A stretch of DNA of 64,000 bases from an uncultured Oscillospiraceae bacterium (GCA_934589525.1 CAKTOB010000007.1:1-64000); one strand, 5' to 3'; positions 1 to 7,332 are shown, counted from the first letter of the stretch. The notes: generated by a model from the letters alone, not told the origin. Program-made: numbers and translations.

Positions 1-233
1 GCACGGACAACCTTGATAACGCCCAGCTTGGAAGCGCCGGCGCTCTTCAGGATAACGTCGAACTCGGTCTTCTCCTCAACCTCAGCAGCAGCGCCGGCAG
101 CGGGAGCGGCAACAGCGGCAGCAGCGGCGGAAACGCCGAAAACATCCTCCAGGGTGTGAACCAGCTCGGACAGCTCCAGAACGGTCAGGCCCTTAACTTC
201 CTCAACGAGAGCAGTGATCTTTTCACTAGCCAT
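1..233 (-). CDS. rplL: 50S ribosomal protein L7/L12, N-terminal part (3' end outside window)
   Basis: The visible 77 residues contain the helical N-terminal dimerisation domain, an alanine-rich hinge at about residues 34-52, and the start of the globular C-terminal domain (EKTEFDVIL). L7/L12 dimers form the ribosomal stalk that recruits translation GTPases. The ATG at 231-233 follows an AGGAGGA ribosome site. The gene lies 49 bp downstream of rplJ and is probably cotranscribed with it from the promoter at 930-958. The gene runs off the left edge of the window. Confidence 0.96.
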   Translation of the reverse strand, partial: MASEKITALVEEVKGLTVLELSELVHTLEDVFGVSAAAAAVAAPAAGAAAEVEEKTEFDVILKSAGASKLGVIKVVR

Positions 234-282
234 TGTAATATCCTCCTAAAATGTAGATTAGATTGTGTGTTGGATTACGAAC

Positions 283-804
283 TTAGGCTTCTGCGGTAGC
301 AGGAGCGCCGCCTTCCTTCTGCTCCCGGATCTGGTCCAGGACGAAAGCCAGGCTGGAGATGGGGGCCAGGAAGGTACCCAGAACAGAAGCAACCAGGGCG
401 TTCTTGCTGGGCAGTTCACCGAAGCCATTGAGCTGCTCGGCAGTCAGGACAGAGCCTTCTACGACGCCGCCCTTAATGGACAGGGTGTTCTTGTTCTTCT
501 TGGCAAACTCGCATACGATACGAGCAGGGGCGATGGGGTCGCCGGTGGTGGAAGCCATAGCGGTAGTACCGTTCAGAACCTCGGCAAAGTCGTAGCCAGC
601 ATCCTTGGCAGCGAAATTGGTCAGGGTATTCTTGACAACGGAGTACTCAACACCAGCTTCACGGAACTGCTTACGCAGCTCGGTATCCTGAGCAACGTTG
701 ATACCCTTGTAGTCAACAAAGACAACGGAAGTAGCTTCCTTCATCTTGCTGGTCAGGGCAGCGACAACGGCCTTCTTGCTCTCAAGAACCTTAGCGTTGG
801 GCAT
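283..804 (-). CDS. rplJ: 50S ribosomal protein L10
   Basis: 173-residue L10, the protein that anchors L7/L12 dimers to the ribosome and represses its own operon. Seen: N-terminal VVFVDYKGINVAQDTELRK and KNTLTNFAA segments typical of the family, and an Ala/Glu-rich C-terminal tail that binds L12. I use the ATG at 802-804 (MPNAK), six bases after GGAGGTG. The in-frame GTG nine bases upstream lies inside that ribosome site and is unlikely to be used. Length matches the usual 165-175 residues. Confidence 0.97.
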   Translation of the reverse strand: MPNAKVLESKKAVVAALTSKMKEATSVVFVDYKGINVAQDTELRKQFREAGVEYSVVKNTLTNFAAKDAGYDFAEVLNGTTAMASTTGDPIAPARIVCEFAKKNKNTLSIKGGVVEGSVLTAEQLNGFGELPSKNALVASVLGTFLAPISSLAFVLDQIREQKEGGAPATAEA

Positions 805-814
805 AATTTTCACC

Positions 815-925
815 TCCGAAAAAATAAAAATATCTTCCTGCCAAAGAGCAGAAAGATACGAAGAATCGATATATTCAACGCACCTCGGCAGGATTTAGGG
901 TTACACCTGCTGTCTTTGGCAACTT
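815..925 (-). promoter_or_regulatory. L10 leader (autogenous rplJL mRNA element)
   Basis: Between promoter and rplJ the transcript carries CAAAGACAGCAGGTG, later CCTGCCGAGG, then CTGCTCTTTGGCAGG. This order of AGCAGGTG and CCTGCCGAGG blocks, which pair with each other, is the hallmark of the Firmicutes L10 leader that binds L10(L12)4 and shuts down rplJ-rplL. The assignment is by recognised motif, not by a covariance search. Confidence 0.8.
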
Positions 926-929
926 CTGC

Positions 930-958
930 ATTATAGCATGGGGGATGGTCTTTGTCAA
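930..958 (-). promoter_or_regulatory. Consensus housekeeping promoter for rplJ-rplL
   Basis: On the minus strand: TTGACA (953-958), a 17-base spacer, TATAAT (930-935). Both hexamers match the sigma-A consensus exactly. It sits just upstream of the L10 leader, so rplJL can be made independently of rplK-rplA. Confidence 0.9.
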
Positions 959-1004
959 GCATTATTTTAAGAAAATTTTGGGCAAGAGTTGGCAGGGGAG
1001 CACA

Positions 1005-1448
1005 TTATTCCAGCGGTGGCTGCATCTCGGATATTTTATATATTTTGCCGTTTGTGGTAGAAGTTGCGGTATCCGCAGAAATATCGATTCTAAAAGATTC
1101 CTCCCAATCTCCGGAAATAATCAACTCGCTGCCGTCAACACTCCACGATAGGTCTTTATGATAGATAGAAACATCATCTGTAGCCCTTGGCATCAGAATC
1201 TGACACTCCCGCTCGGCATGGTCAGGATAGATATAGAAAGCATATAAATCATGTCCTTCCGGCCCCCACAAGAGAAACTCCATGTTGTATTTGTCGGAAA
1301 AGTATTCAATCACTTCATTGGTCGATTGGTGGTTTTCTGTAACTGCAATAGAATCTGTGGTCGATGATTCGTTGGCCTTGTCAGTATTTGCGCAGGCAGC
1401 AAGGCCAGATAAAAGCAATATCGCAACCAATACTACGAGCTTTTTCAA
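1005..1448 (-). CDS. Small secreted lipoprotein of unknown function
   Basis: 147-residue predicted lipoprotein. A lysine start and hydrophobic stretch lead to a lipobox (SGLAAC), so Cys19 should be lipidated and the protein held on the outer face of the membrane. The mature part is acidic, with no family I recognise. I choose the TTG at 1446-1448 because GGGAGGT sits six bases upstream and the signal peptide starts there; the longer reading frame extends through the promoter. It has its own promoter (1492-1520). Its position between rplA and rplJ, genes that are normally adjacent, suggests an insertion. Confidence 0.75.
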   Translation of the reverse strand: MKKLVVLVAILLLSGLAACANTDKANESSTTDSIAVTENHQSTNEVIEYFSDKYNMEFLLWGPEGHDLYAFYIYPDHAERECQILMPRATDDVSIYHKDLSWSVDGSELIISGDWEESFRIDISADTATSTTNGKIYKISEMQPPLE

Positions 1449-1491
1449 AATGATACCTCCCAACTGCTGATTTGCGTATCCGATATACGTT

Positions 1492-1520
1492 AGTATAGCA
1501 TATATGGGTTTCGATTGCAA
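1492..1520 (-). promoter_or_regulatory. Promoter for the lipoprotein gene
   Basis: Minus strand: TTGCAA (1515-1520), 17-base spacer, TATACT (1492-1497). It is correctly placed about 45 bases before the TTG start. Confidence 0.75.
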
Positions 1521-1584
1521 GAAATTAATAAAAGTTCATTTTTTACCGTTTAGATTGCAAATACACTGCCGAAAGCTCTTTTAG

Positions 1585-1620
1585 AAAGATTAAACCCCCG
1601 AACGCATTTGCGTTCGGGGG
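1585..1620 (-). terminator. Terminator after rplA
   Basis: Inverted repeat CCCCCGAACG / CGTTCGGGGG (arms at 1595-1604 and 1611-1620) followed on the minus strand by a T-rich stretch (TTTAATCTTT). It lies 15 bases after the rplA stop and would separate rplK-rplA from the lipoprotein gene. Confidence 0.8.
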
Positions 1621-1635
1621 TAAAGCATATCCAGC

Positions 1636-2328
1636 TTACAGATACTTGGCAGTAGAGACCTTTACGCCGGGGCCCATGGTGGACACGACGGTGCAGGACT
1701 TGATATACTGACCCTTGGAAGCGGCGGGCTTGGCCTTCACAACAGCCTTGATCAGGGTGTCCATGTTCTCGTTCAGCTTCTCGGCACCGAAGGAAACCTT
1801 GCCGATGGGGCAGTGGATGATGTTGGTCTTGTCCAGACGGTACTCGACCTTACCAGCCTTGATTTCCTTAACGGCAGCACCCACGTTGGGGGTCACGGTG
1901 CCGGCCTTGGGGGAGGGCATCAAACCCTTGGGGCCCAGAACCTTACCAAGACGGCCAACAATGCCCATCATGTCGGGGGAAGCAACAACGACGTCGAAGT
2001 CAAACCAGTTTTCCTTGGTGATCTTCTCCACCAGCTCCATGCCGCCAACGTAATCGGCACCGGCTTCCTGAGCCTCGGCCACCTTGGCGTCCTTGGCGAA
2101 AACCAGAACCTTGCGGGTCTTACCGGTACCGTTGGGCAGAACTACGGCGCCGCGGACCTGCTGGTCGGCGTGACGGGAGTCAACACCCAGCTTGATGTGC
2201 AGCTCGACGGTCTCGTCGAACTTGGCGGTGGCGCCCTTTACAACCAGGCCCAGAGCCTCAGCGGGCTCGTACTGAACAGCGCGGTCAATGAGCTTTGCGC
2301 TTTCTTTATACTTTTTACCTCTAAACAA
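1636..2328 (-). CDS. rplA: 50S ribosomal protein L1
   Basis: 230-residue L1, which binds the mobile L1 stalk of 23S rRNA, aids release of deacylated tRNA and represses its own mRNA. Seen: [15 protein letters not shown] start, the [12 protein letters not shown] segment, and the [23 protein letters not shown] signature. The start is a TTG at 2326-2328, nine bases after AAGGAGG; this gives the family's normal length, whereas the longer frame adds 15 unlikely residues. It follows rplK after a 76-base leader containing a possible L1-binding site. Confidence 0.96.
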   Translation of the reverse strand: MFRGKKYKESAKLIDRAVQYEPAEALGLVVKGATAKFDETVELHIKLGVDSRHADQQVRGAVVLPNGTGKTRKVLVFAKDAKVAEAQEAGADYVGGMELVEKITKENWFDFDVVVASPDMMGIVGRLGKVLGPKGLMPSPKAGTVTPNVGAAVKEIKAGKVEYRLDKTNIIHCPIGKVSFGAEKLNENMDTLIKAVVKAKPAASKGQYIKSCTVVSTMGPGVKVSTAKYL

Positions 2329-2339
2329 TGTAATTATCC

Positions 2340-2395
2340 TCCTTAAAGTGGTGATGCGGAAAAATCCTCCCACATTTCCGGGGAAAGCCCCGGAT
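2340..2395 (-). promoter_or_regulatory. Possible L1-binding site in the rplA leader
   Basis: The minus-strand RNA has a CCGGGG/CCCCGG hairpin, then GTGGGAGG (2366-2373), then a short UCC strand and CACCAC that can pair back and leave an asymmetric internal loop just before the ribosome site. GGTGGGAGG is, from memory, the sequence of the L1-binding helix in 23S rRNA. L1 autoregulation by such mimicry is known in other bacteria; its use here is inferred. Confidence 0.4.
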
Positions 2396-2404
2396 CAGCA
2401 ATGA

Positions 2405-2830
2405 TCAGTCAACGACGGTAACACCCATAGAGCGGCAAGTGCCGGCAACCTGGCTCTCGGCAGCTTCCAGAGTGGTAGCGTTCAGGTCGGGCATCTTGGT
2501 CTTGGCAATCTCAGCGACCTGTGCCTTGGTGATGGTGCCAACCTTGGTCTTGTTGGGAACACCGGAGCCCTTCTCCAGACCAATGGCCTTCATGATGAGC
2601 ATGGGGGTCGGAGGAGTCTTGGTGATGAAGGTGAAGCTGCGGTCGGCATAGACGGTGATAACGACAGGAATCTTGTAGCCTTCCATGTCCTTGGTCCGTG
2701 CGTTGAATTCCTTGATAAATGCTGCGATATTTACACCGTGCTGACCCAGAGCAGGACCAACAGGGGGAGAAGCGGTTGCCTTAGCGGCGTTGATCTGAAG
2801 TTTGATAATGCCAGTTACTTTCTGTGCCAT
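2405..2830 (-). CDS. rplK: 50S ribosomal protein L11
   Basis: 141-residue L11, which forms the GTPase-associated centre with 23S rRNA. Seen: the [22 protein letters not shown]-terminal signature with conserved prolines, the KTPPTPMLI hinge, and the RNA-binding C-terminal domain with KMPDLNA and GTCRSMGV. The ATG at 2828-2830 follows AGGAGGTG. It lies 103 bases after nusG, and a possible L1-responsive element fills much of that gap. Confidence 0.97.
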   Translation of the reverse strand: MAQKVTGIIKLQINAAKATASPPVGPALGQHGVNIAAFIKEFNARTKDMEGYKIPVVITVYADRSFTFITKTPPTPMLIMKAIGLEKGSGVPNKTKVGTITKAQVAEIAKTKMPDLNATTLEAAESQVAGTCRSMGVTVVD

Positions 2831-2844
2831 AAATAGCACCTCCT

Positions 2845-2925
2845 GAATAAGATGTGGTAATGATGCGCAAAACGCATTCCTTTCGGGGCACAAGCCCCTC
2901 CCACGTTCCGACCGGAAATCCGGCC
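2845..2925 (-). promoter_or_regulatory. Possible L1-binding site in the rplK leader
   Basis: The minus-strand RNA contains a CCGGATTTCCGG hairpin, GTGGGAGG (2897-2904), a GGGGC/GCCCC hairpin and a GCGTTTTGCGC hairpin before the rplK ribosome site. It shares GTGGGAGG with the rplA leader. Two copies of the same octamer before the L11 and L1 genes fit L1 feedback control, but I could not fold or align them. Confidence 0.4.
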
Positions 2926-2932
2926 CGATGCG

Positions 2933-3463
2933 TTATTGGGAAACGACTTCGACCTGGTCGAGCTCAAACTCGACAGTGGTCTCCCGGCCGAACATGGAAA
3001 CCACCACGTTCACCGAGTTGTTATCGACATCGATGCTGTCCACCGTGCCGGTGAAGGAGCTCAGAGGACCGTCTACGATGCGGACCGTATCGCCCACAGC
3101 GAAGTTCACGATGATCTCCTTCTTTTCCACGCCCATGGCATAGACTTCTTCATCCGTCAGGGGCGTGGGATCGTTGCTGGAAGATCCGACAAAGCCGGTA
3201 ACGCCGCGGATATTCCGAATGACATGCCAGGTATCGTCACTGTAAACCATCTTTACCAGGACATAGCCGGGATACACCTTCCGGTCATAGGTCTTGCTGG
3301 CACCGGTCTCCGTGATTTCCGTCACGGTCTCCAGAGGAATGGACACGGCCAGGATCTGGTCTTGCAGTTTACGGGACTCGACGGTCTTTTCAATCGTCGC
3401 TTTTACGGTGTTCTCATACCCGGAATAGGTATGCACCACATACCATTTTGCAGTTTCTGCCAT
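2933..3463 (-). CDS. nusG: Transcription termination/antitermination protein NusG
   Basis: 176-residue NusG. The NGN domain (about residues 5-115) shows KWYVVHTYSGYENTVK and YPGYVLVKM, and the C-terminal KOW domain shows VRIVDGPLSSFTG. NusG binds RNA polymerase and the transcript, controls pausing, and can couple to ribosomes. It lies 11 bases after secE in the standard rpmG-secE-nusG-rplK order. Confidence 0.97.
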   Translation of the reverse strand: MAETAKWYVVHTYSGYENTVKATIEKTVESRKLQDQILAVSIPLETVTEITETGASKTYDRKVYPGYVLVKMVYSDDTWHVIRNIRGVTGFVGSSSNDPTPLTDEEVYAMGVEKKEIIVNFAVGDTVRIVDGPLSSFTGTVDSIDVDNNSVNVVVSMFGRETTVEFELDQVEVVSQ

Positions 3464-3474
3464 GACTTCTACCC

Positions 3475-3705
3475 TTAGTGGAAGACACCAATCAGGGCGT
3501 CAATACCAACCTGAGCCACAAAGTCAAACAGCCAGATGAAAACGCCGACGCAGATGACGCAGGCTACCACGATGGCTGCATTTTTCAGCACCTGCTGGGG
3601 GGTGGGCCAGACGACCTTCTTCAGTTCGCTTTTCAGCTCACGGAAGTACTTGCGGACCTTGCCCCAGGTTCTTTTGAACCAGTTTTCCTTTTTGACTTCT
3701 GCCAT
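3475..3705 (-). CDS. secE: Preprotein translocase subunit SecE
   Basis: 76-residue single-span SecE. A basic amphipathic helix with the conserved KVVWPTPQQ hinge precedes one transmembrane segment (about residues 43-68), as in the short Gram-positive form. It clamps SecY in the SecYEG channel. It lies between rpmG and nusG, as is usual in Firmicutes. Confidence 0.96.
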   Translation of the reverse strand: MAEVKKENWFKRTWGKVRKYFRELKSELKKVVWPTPQQVLKNAAIVVACVICVGVFIWLFDFVAQVGIDALIGVFH

Positions 3706-3720
3706 GATGGGGCGTCCTCC

Positions 3721-3870
3721 TTACTTGGTCTCAGTGTGAGTGGTGTGCTTTCTGCAGAATCTGCAGTACTTCTTCATCTCGAGACGGTCGGGGTCGTTCT
3801 TCTTGTTCTTCATGGTGTTGTAGTTTCTCTGCTTGCACTCAGAGCATCTCAAAGTGACTTTCACGCGCAT
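3721..3870 (-). CDS. rpmG: 50S ribosomal protein L33
   Basis: 49-residue L33 ([12 protein letters not shown]...). Two CxxC pairs (CSEC and CRFC) form a zinc ribbon, so this is the zinc-binding C+ form. The ATG at 3868-3870 follows a GGAGGTG ribosome site. It is the first gene of the operon driven by the promoter at 4010-4038. Confidence 0.95.
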   Translation of the reverse strand: MRVKVTLRCSECKQRNYNTMKNKKNDPDRLEMKKYCRFCRKHTTHTETK

Positions 3871-4009
3871 AACGGCACCTCCTTAAAATTTGCCTCCCTG
3901 TATCACACCCGGCTAGAAAAAAGATTTAGAAAGCGATGAACTACAATGGAAATCGCTCCGGGGCTGAAAAAGGCGCACAAAAAAAGAACCCTTTTTCACA
4001 GGTGAAATC

Positions 4010-4038
4010 ATTCTAGCATAGCCCCTTTAGGATGTCAA
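4010..4038 (-). promoter_or_regulatory. Promoter for rpmG-secE-nusG-rplK-rplA
   Basis: Minus strand: TTGACA (4033-4038), 17-base spacer, TAGAAT (4010-4015). It gives an untranslated leader of about 130 bases before rpmG containing A- and T-rich tracts, in which I see no clear structure. Confidence 0.85.
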
Positions 4039-4094
4039 CATCTTTTTTGTAATTTTTCCGGGAATTTTGACCAGAAATTTTGGCAGGGGAGACC

Positions 4095-4123
4095 TTGCTT
4101 TTTTTCCTGCCCTTGGGTAGAAT
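4095..4123 (+). promoter_or_regulatory. Promoter for ruvX
   Basis: Plus strand: TTGCTT (4095-4100), 17-base spacer, TAGAAT (4118-4123), about 37 bases before the start codon. It is divergent from the rpmG operon promoter. Confidence 0.65.
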
Positions 4124-4159
4124 GTTGGAAAGAGTCTTTACATAGAAAGGAATGATCCT

Positions 4160-4576
4160 ATGCGCGTGATGGGAATCGATTACGGGGATGCCCGGACGGG
4201 GGTGGCCTTCTCTGATTTGCTCTGCACCATTGTTGGCTCCACCACGGTGGTGCCCAGCCGCAATCACGAAAAGGCCATGCTGGACCTGGTTCGTTTGGCC
4301 CGGGAAAATGAGGTAGGGGAGATCGTTGTGGGGCTTCCCAAGAATATGGACGGCACCGAGGGCCCCCGGGCGGAGCTGTGCCGGGCCTTTGCCCAGGAGC
4401 TCGGGCAGGCCACGGGGCTCCCCGTTGCCATGTGGGACGAGCGCCGGACCACCGTGGAGGCCCACAACATCCTCTCGGCCCACAATTACCACGGCACCAA
4501 ACGAAAAAACACCGTAGACGCCGTGGCCGCCTCCCTGATCCTGGAAGGGTATCTGGCCTACAAAAAGCGGGGCTGA
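4160..4576 (+). CDS. ruvX: RuvX/YqgF Holliday-junction resolvase-like nuclease
   Basis: 138-residue RNase H-fold protein. It begins MRVMGIDYGDARTGVA (first catalytic Asp at residue 7), carries IVVGLPKNMDGTEGP, the DERRTTVEA segment and a C-terminal TVDAVAASLIL with the last acidic residue. The family processes the 5' end of pre-16S rRNA and was first proposed as a resolvase. In many Firmicutes ruvX sits with ireB and the DUF1292 gene yrzB; here a DUF1292 gene is 2.8 kb away on the other strand. The gene converges on the TauE pair with a 2-base gap. Confidence 0.93.
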   Translation: MRVMGIDYGDARTGVAFSDLLCTIVGSTTVVPSRNHEKAMLDLVRLARENEVGEIVVGLPKNMDGTEGPRAELCRAFAQELGQATGLPVAMWDERRTTVEAHNILSAHNYHGTKRKNTVDAVAASLILEGYLAYKKRG

Positions 4577-4578
4577 AT

Positions 4579-4938
4579 CTACTTCTGCCTGTAAAACAGC
4601 TCCCTGCACCCGGCGTACAGCAGCAGCACCCCAAAGGCTTTGCGGATCAGCCCCTGGGAAATGTGGTTTTGCAGAAATGCTCCACCGGCGGCGGCAGCGC
4701 AGCCGGAGAGGATCACCGGCCAGAGCTTTTTCAGAGGAATGCTCTTCCGCCGCAGGAAGGTCGCCAGAGCCGCTCCCGGCAGGAAAAACAATAGATTGAG
4801 CCTTCTGGCCTCCTGGCTTGTCCAGCCCAGTACCATGGTGAGCCACAGCATTAAAAGGCTCCCGCCGCCGATGCCCAGGCCGGAGAGAAGCCCCAGCAGG
4901 GAGCTGACCAGGAACGCGGGGACTACCCCTTCCAGCAT
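4579..4938 (-). CDS. TauE/SafE-type permease, C-terminal half as a separate gene
   Basis: 119-residue hydrophobic protein with about four membrane spans, containing GLLSGLGIGGGSLLM and the SQEARRLNLLFFLPGA segment typical of the TauE/SafE (TSUP) fold, a family that exports sulfite, sulfonates or organic anions. Full-length members are about 250 residues with two homologous halves; this protein matches one half. Its ATG overlaps the end of the preceding half-gene by 16 bases. The two products probably assemble together. Substrate unknown. Confidence 0.8.
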   Translation of the reverse strand: MLEGVVPAFLVSSLLGLLSGLGIGGGSLLMLWLTMVLGWTSQEARRLNLLFFLPGAALATFLRRKSIPLKKLWPVILSGCAAAAGGAFLQNHISQGLIRKAFGVLLLYAGCRELFYRQK

Positions 4939-5276
4939 AGATTTTTGACCCCTCCCCATAAAATCAACAGCCCTAAAATCCGGTGCAGCCACTGCACCGG
5001 TATTTTCTTGCCCAATGCCGCCGCCAGACACCCACCGGCGGCGCTGCCCAGCAGATAGGGAGAAAATTTCTCCCAGGGCAGGGCACCGGAGACTCCTTCC
5101 AGCCATGCGCACAGCCCGCAAATGGGAAGCATCACCGCCACAGAGCTGGGAAAGAGCTGCTCTGGGGTCAGCCCCGGAAACCGGCGCAGCATGGGGACCA
5201 ATACCAGCCCGCCCCCGGCCCCCAGAAGGCCCGTTACCGTTCCGGCGGCGGCCCCCATTATCAGGGGATACAGCAT
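4923..5276 (-). CDS. TauE/SafE-type permease, N-terminal half as a separate gene
   Basis: 117-residue protein with about four membrane spans, beginning MLYPLIMGAAAGTVTGLLGAGGG, the N-terminal signature of the TauE/SafE family. It ends at a true TAG where the second half-gene begins in another frame. Both halves are complete and near equal in length, which argues for a natural two-gene transporter over a recent frameshift. Its ribosome site GGAGGTG lies within the 3' arm of the preceding terminator hairpin. Confidence 0.8.
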   Translation of the reverse strand: MLYPLIMGAAAGTVTGLLGAGGGLVLVPMLRRFPGLTPEQLFPSSVAVMLPICGLCAWLEGVSGALPWEKFSPYLLGSAAGGCLAAALGKKIPVQWLHRILGLLILWGGVKNLCWKG

Positions 5277-5321
5277 AAAAAAGCACCTCCTCAGGAAAGC
5301 TTTTCCAAAGGAGGCGCTTTT
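5277..5321 (-). terminator. Terminator after the PrsA-like gene, overlapping the next ribosome site
   Basis: On the minus strand AAAGCGCCTCC pairs with GGAGGTGCTTT, followed by a T run ending one base before the start codon of the TauE N-half gene. The descending arm contains that gene's Shine-Dalgarno sequence. Confidence 0.8.
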
Positions 5322-5336
5322 ATACATGAATGGAAA

Positions 5337-6944
5337 TTACTTGGTGCCGTTGTTCAGCACGATGTTGGTACGCATATAGGAGGTGTCGCCAACGATCATG
5401 GGCAGGCTGTCAACCAGGGTATTATACCAGTTGCTGTAGTCCTCGCTTGCCAGGTCACTCTTTACCAGGTACTCCCGGTAGGTGTCCTGGGCAGCGCCCA
5501 CAAAGTACATCACATGATAGCCATAGGTGGTTTCCACAATGCCGGTGTCGCCGGGCTTCCGGCTGGAATCAAAGCACCAGTTGTTGAAGGCGCTGACCAT
5601 CTGGCCGGGGTAAACGTCCTCGTAGAGGCCGCCGTTTTCCTTGGAGCCGGTGTCGGTGGAGTTGGTCTTGGCAAGTTCCGCAAAGCTCTCTTCCGTGGCC
5701 GCTCCGGATTCCCATTCGTCAAGCCAGGCTTCGGCCTTTTCCTTGGCGGCGGCCTTCTCTTCGTCAGAGTAGGTGGTGGTGCCGTTCTCGGTGGTGCCGC
5801 CCTCGAAGCCGGAGAGAATGTGCCGGACATTGACCAAGGGGAAGCTGTTGTCGTTGGAGCTGATGAAGTATACAACGTAGTAGCCGGAAACGGTGGTCAC
5901 TTCGTTGCCGTTTTCATCGGTGGTGGTGGAGGTGCTGGCGATATAGGTCTTGTCGCCCTCCTTGCGGCTGCTGTCGCTGATCCACTGGGCAATGAGGGAA
6001 TTGACGGAGGTGTAGCGCTGGTCCGTCATAGAGGAGCTGGAGGCGCTGGTTTCGGCGTTGACAGGAAGGGCCGCAATGGCGGCATCCAGCTTGGCAACGG
6101 TGGTGATGTCCTCACCGGTAACGGCCTTGGCATCCGCCTCGGCGGCAGCGGCCTTTTCTTCAGCGGTGGCGTTCTCGTCCAGATACCGGCTGGCGCTGAT
6201 ATAATACTGGTTGTAGGTGTAGGAGTTGTAGGAAGCGGGGTTCTCGGCATCCTTGGCCTTTACCTGGTCGGCGGTGTAGGTCAGATTGTCCCGGTACTGG
6301 GCCTGATAGCCGCTGGCCAGCAGGTTCAGCCGGTAGTATTCCTTGTAGGTCTCCAGGGAGGAGCCGTTGCCGTACATGGCCTTCAGGTAGCTGTCAACAT
6401 CCTTAAAGCCGTAGACCTGGGCATAGAGCTGCAGCATGGATTCCATGGAGTCCAGCTGGGACTGCTCGCTTTCGCTGAGGGTGTAGCCCTGGGCCTGGGC
6501 TTCGTTTGCCACAGCGTAGATGGCCCGGGCGCTCTGCTCGGCGGCGGTCAGAAAGTAATCAGCCCAGGTGGTGCCGGCATCAGCGTCGTAGACCTGCTGA
6601 TCCAGGGCCTTGCTGGTGTCCAGACCGTAGAGCATGGCGTAGGCACCGTTCTGGGAGTAGAAGTTGTTGACGGTGTCCATATAGTAGTAGCTGAGGTCGG
6701 CGTTACTCAGGGTGGTGTCCCCCAGAGTCAGCGCTACGGTCTTCTTTTCCCGGGAGCCGCTGTTGGCGATGGAGCGACTAATGCCGGTAAAGGCCGCGAT
6801 GGCGATCAAAATCACCAGCACAGCGGCGAAGGCTGCGGTGTAGATCTTGACCTTTTTGTCTTCCTTTTGCTGCGCCAGCTGCTTTTCCGTCAGCTTGGCG
6901 GTGTTTTCTTCAGCACGAAGCTTCTTCTTGCTGGATGCACTCAT
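5337..6944 (-). CDS. PrsA/SurA-like extracytoplasmic peptidyl-prolyl isomerase
   Basis: 535-residue membrane-anchored foldase. A basic cytoplasmic tail (about residues 1-34) is followed by one transmembrane segment (about 35-58), an extended Ala/Glu-rich SurA-N-like region, and a parvulin domain in the C-terminal half (NVRHILSGF, GSKENGGLYEDVYPGQMV, YGYHVMYFVG). Such proteins help secreted proteins fold at the outer membrane face. There is no lipobox, so it is held by an uncleaved anchor, unlike Bacillus PrsA. The ATG at 6942-6944 follows AGAGGAAA. It has its own promoter at 7012-7040 and terminator at 5277-5321. Confidence 0.88.
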   Translation of the reverse strand: MSASSKKKLRAEENTAKLTEKQLAQQKEDKKVKIYTAAFAAVLVILIAIAAFTGISRSIANSGSREKKTVALTLGDTTLSNADLSYYYMDTVNNFYSQNGAYAMLYGLDTSKALDQQVYDADAGTTWADYFLTAAEQSARAIYAVANEAQAQGYTLSESEQSQLDSMESMLQLYAQVYGFKDVDSYLKAMYGNGSSLETYKEYYRLNLLASGYQAQYRDNLTYTADQVKAKDAENPASYNSYTYNQYYISASRYLDENATAEEKAAAAEADAKAVTGEDITTVAKLDAAIAALPVNAETSASSSSMTDQRYTSVNSLIAQWISDSSRKEGDKTYIASTSTTTDENGNEVTTVSGYYVVYFISSNDNSFPLVNVRHILSGFEGGTTENGTTTYSDEEKAAAKEKAEAWLDEWESGAATEESFAELAKTNSTDTGSKENGGLYEDVYPGQMVSAFNNWCFDSSRKPGDTGIVETTYGYHVMYFVGAAQDTYREYLVKSDLASEDYSNWYNTLVDSLPMIVGDTSYMRTNIVLNNGTK

Positions 6945-7011
6945 GGTATCATTTCCTCTCGTTTTCATGGTCTGCTTGTTCCGCAATAGACATTTGCAGA
7001 TAGACTGGGCT

Positions 7012-7040
7012 ATTATAACGGATATTTCCTCCGGTTTCAA
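7012..7040 (-). promoter_or_regulatory. Promoter for the PrsA-like gene
   Basis: Minus strand: TTGAAA (7035-7040), 17-base spacer, TATAAT (7012-7017). It lies downstream of the terminator at 7103-7131, so the structured RNA upstream is not part of the foldase mRNA. Confidence 0.8.
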
Positions 7041-7102
7041 GAGGAAAAACCTTCTTTTGCCGAAAACTACAAAAATTTACATTTTTAAGGGCAGAGGAAA
7101 AG

Positions 7103-7131
7103 AAAAAACCCGGGGAGACAAGCTCCCCGGG
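7103..7131 (-). terminator. Terminator ending the structured RNA / DUF1292 transcript
   Basis: Nine-base-pair GC stem (CCCGGGGAG / CTCCCCGGG, arms 7109-7117 and 7123-7131), 5-base loop, then six Ts on the minus strand (7103-7108). A textbook intrinsic terminator. Confidence 0.92.
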
Positions 7132-7325
7132 GACCCGCTTTGGCCGTACCGTGTCCGATTATGACCTGCACGAAATGGCAGGTGGGTTGCCGCTCCCGAC
7201 GTTCTCTGCTCCCAGCATCCACCCATCGTCGAAGCGTGGGCGGGAGGTCTGCAATCCCGCCGGGAAGTCTAACTTCCCGATAAAAAAATGTGGGTCCAAA
7301 AGGACACGACACGAACCAAGCAGGA
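7109..7325 (-). ncRNA. Candidate structured noncoding RNA downstream of the DUF1292 gene
   Basis: About 200 bases without a plausible gene, between the DUF1292 stop and a strong terminator. The minus-strand RNA can form a closing helix CGTGTCC/GGACACG (7302-7308 with 7150-7156) that encloses several hairpins: CGGGAAG/CTTCCCG (7261-7279), GCGGGA/TCCCGC (7240-7260), and CCTGC/GCAGG (7165-7182). It could be a processed 3' UTR RNA, a 6S-like RNA or another large RNA class. I found no conserved motif that fixes a family, and no clear promoter immediately upstream. Confidence 0.5.
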
Positions 7326-7332
7326 AATAAAC

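Noticed and set aside
804..813. GTG start for rplJ nine bases upstream
   Set aside because: It overlaps the Shine-Dalgarno sequence of the ATG start; the ATG gives the standard L10 N-terminus.
4983..6989. Long open frame (668 codons) opposite the PrsA-like gene
   Set aside because: It is antisense to a gene with clear domains, signal and promoter. The frame is open because of biased codon use, and its product is low in complexity.
7109..7325. Firm assignment as 6S RNA
   Set aside because: Length and end pairing would fit, but I see several separate hairpins instead of one long arm with a central bubble, so I left the family open.
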